From Chloroflexota bacterium (GTDB lineage Bacteria > Chloroflexota > Anaerolineae > Promineifilales > Promineifilaceae), in NCBI GenBank assembly GCA_024223125.1, contig JAAEOP010000488.1, forward strand, positions 1 to 13,897: a DNA stretch of 13,897 nucleotides, read 5' to 3'. The first letter of the stretch is position 1; the number at the start of each line of letters is the position of its first letter. A model generated the notes under the pieces. It was not told where the DNA came from. It was given only the letters and a program-made list of their open reading frames with translations, and did not search any database. The translations under genes were made by a program, and so were the position numbers. Positions 12,656 to 13,897 of this stretch are shown in pieces.

Positions 12656-13864
12656 ATGGCTGTACCTTATCGTCATCTGGCTATTTTTACGGCCGCTATC
12701 CTGATGCTTTTTCTAATATTGTTTACGGCCGTAACCTCCGCCCAACCCGCCACCTTACACCTGTCCCAAACACCCCCGTTAGAACCCCTTTTCCCACCCG
12801 GTTTTCTATTTGAATGGTTCCAGCAGCAAAGCGGTTTCATCCCAGATTACCAACATTTTGGAGCATATGTGATGGAACCGGCCGAGGATGTTCTGTACGT
12901 CGGTTTAAGCAGCGCCCGGCCAGCAGAAACGGATGGGGCGTTAGTAGTCAGTTTTGCGGGGGATGGGTTAACGGCCGTCGGCCAGCCAGACGAACAAGGC
13001 ATCCATGACATGTTGTGGGATGGGCACGATTTGCACATTGTGGGCACAGACCCTTGCTGTAAAGATGATTGGACGGCCGGAAACAATTACACCTTTACCC
13101 TGCCCGATACCTGGCAAAAGTTCCGTGATCCGGTGCAAGGGTTGACGAACGTGGTGCATAGTTGGGGGTTGTGGCAGGATGAGGATGGGGAGTTGTTTAC
13201 GGCCGTGGGCGCTACCATCGGCGATGATCAATTTTCCGCCCAGATTTTTAGCAGTACAGATGACGGCCGGCAATGGAACTTGCTCAAAGATTTAGGCGGC
13301 TACCGCGCTTATGACATCATCCGTTACCAGCGCGACCTGTATGCTACCATCAATGAAGACCCGTTGGGGATGATGAAATTGCTGCGGAGTGAGGATGACG
13401 GCCGTAACTGGCAGCCTATTTTCCCAGATGAATTACAGCGTATCCGACTGGTTGAATTCCAAAACCGTCTCCTGGCCGTCAGCGCTGACCGCCACACAAT
13501 TTACGCCTGGGACGGCCGTGAGCACCAGGTTTATGATCTGCCGTCGGAAAGCAAAATTGGGGTAACCTACCGCGATGCCCCATCCTACACCAATTACCAT
13601 TACCTGGTACCAGTTGGCGACAGTTTAATTACCGTTTTAGAATCGCAAACGTTTGGCTTCCCCGTTTATACAATTGCCCGCACCACAGACCTGATACATT
13701 GGCAGACATTGGCCGAAACCAATCGCCCTCTCATTGCCCTAACCTACTGGCCGGACAAACATCTGCTACTGGCGGCCGAACGAGGGCAGTTAGCACAAAT
13801 CTGGCAGCTTAATTTAGCGGAGATAAGAACGCCGCCGGTACTCCATAATAAGTCCAGCCGTTAA
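12656..13864 (+). CDS. Secreted Asp-box (BNR) beta-propeller protein
   Basis: A 402-residue protein from ATG 12656 (a TTG two codons earlier is possible). Seen: a signal peptide (basic start, hydrophobic IFTAAILMLFLILF, cleavage likely after about residue 29 at VTSA-QP) and repeated beta-strand blades. Two exact Asp-box motifs SxDxGxxW occur: STDDGRQW (200-207) and SEDDGRNW (245-252); a degenerate third, TTDLIHW, is near 343-349. Such repeats mark sialidase/sortilin/photosystem-assembly type propellers. No sialidase catalytic arginines or FRIP motif are evident, so a binding or surface role is more likely than an enzyme, which is inference. A Cys-Cys pair (PCCKDDW) is near 134. There is no clear ribosome site, and the gene follows directly on the methyltransferase remnant. 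Its last 51 nt overlap a leftward frame. Confidence 0.85.
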   Translation: MAVPYRHLAIFTAAILMLFLILFTAVTSAQPATLHLSQTPPLEPLFPPGFLFEWFQQQSGFIPDYQHFGAYVMEPAEDVLYVGLSSARPAETDGALVVSFAGDGLTAVGQPDEQGIHDMLWDGHDLHIVGTDPCCKDDWTAGNNYTFTLPDTWQKFRDPVQGLTNVVHSWGLWQDEDGELFTAVGATIGDDQFSAQIFSSTDDGRQWNLLKDLGGYRAYDIIRYQRDLYATINEDPLGMMKLLRSEDDGRNWQPIFPDELQRIRLVEFQNRLLAVSADRHTIYAWDGREHQVYDLPSESKIGVTYRDAPSYTNYHYLVPVGDSLITVLESQTFGFPVYTIARTTDLIHWQTLAETNRPLIALTYWPDKHLLLAAERGQLAQIWQLNLAEIRTPPVLHNKSSR

Positions 13865-13897
13865 AAAGAAGAGGCCAATCACGGCCGCAACCCCCAC
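13814..13897 (-). CDS. 3' end of a leftward membrane-protein gene (partial)
   Basis: Read from the right edge, an open frame of 27 codons gives VGVAAVIGLFFLTAGLIMEY followed by RRRSYLR and TAA at 13816-13814: a hydrophobic helix with a basic cytoplasmic tail, as found at the end of many membrane proteins. The ACGGCCG block in it is read as Ala-Val. It overlaps the propeller gene's 3' end by 51 nt in convergent orientation. Only the tip is in view, so the protein cannot be named, and a chance frame is not excluded. Confidence 0.4.
   Translation of the reverse strand: MGVAAVIGLFFLTAGLIMEYRRRSYLR

Noticed and set aside
12656..13864. Active sialidase
   Set aside because: Two Asp-boxes are present, but the FRIP motif and the arginine triad of sialidases are not evident, so only a propeller fold is claimed.

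Overview
The window looks like a chromosomal stretch from a free-living bacterium, most likely a member of the Chloroflexota (Anaerolineae-like). That placement is an inference from gene content: a transaldolase/phosphoglucose isomerase fusion, EttA, a small four-helix DUF2269/CopD-like membrane protein, an Asp-box propeller, and dispersed hairpin repeats. No rRNA or marker gene is present to confirm it. The octamer ACGGCCGT occurs 22 times by eye in 13.9 kb, in genes on both strands, which looks like a highly iterated palindrome comparable to HIP1 of cyanobacteria.

Layout. Positions 1-4748 are read leftward: a class III aminotransferase (5' part only), a 1-pyrroline-5-carboxylate (glutamate semialdehyde) dehydrogenase with its own intrinsic terminator, a hairpin repeat cluster, a cytochrome P450, and a coiled-coil membrane protein whose end overlaps the P450 start. 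Positions 4749-5637 are a graveyard holding a truncated transposase-like (DUF6399-like) 5' end fused against a frameshifted, truncated cytochrome c. From 5638 the genes read rightward: the transaldolase-Pgi fusion, a palindromic MITE-like repeat, a SnoaL-like ester cyclase, a tandem array of a palindromic octamer, EttA, and a four-helix membrane protein. Next comes an AT-rich orphan gene bounded by integron-core-like inverted repeats (11568-12285), then the remains of a methyltransferase, a secreted Asp-box propeller protein, and the 3' tip of a leftward membrane-protein gene that overlaps it.

Functionally, the left block suggests amino-acid catabolism (semialdehyde oxidation to glutamate beside an aminotransferase) next to a P450 unit. 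The middle holds central carbon metabolism (Pgi) and translation control (EttA). The most notable points are: (1) the transaldolase half of the fusion has lost its Schiff-base lysine, its catalytic aspartate and its phosphate-binding arginine while the Pgi half is intact; (2) the ACGGCCGT palindrome; (3) the possible lone integron-type cassette, which lacks the ACGGCCGT palindrome; and (4) two internally deleted pseudogenes.
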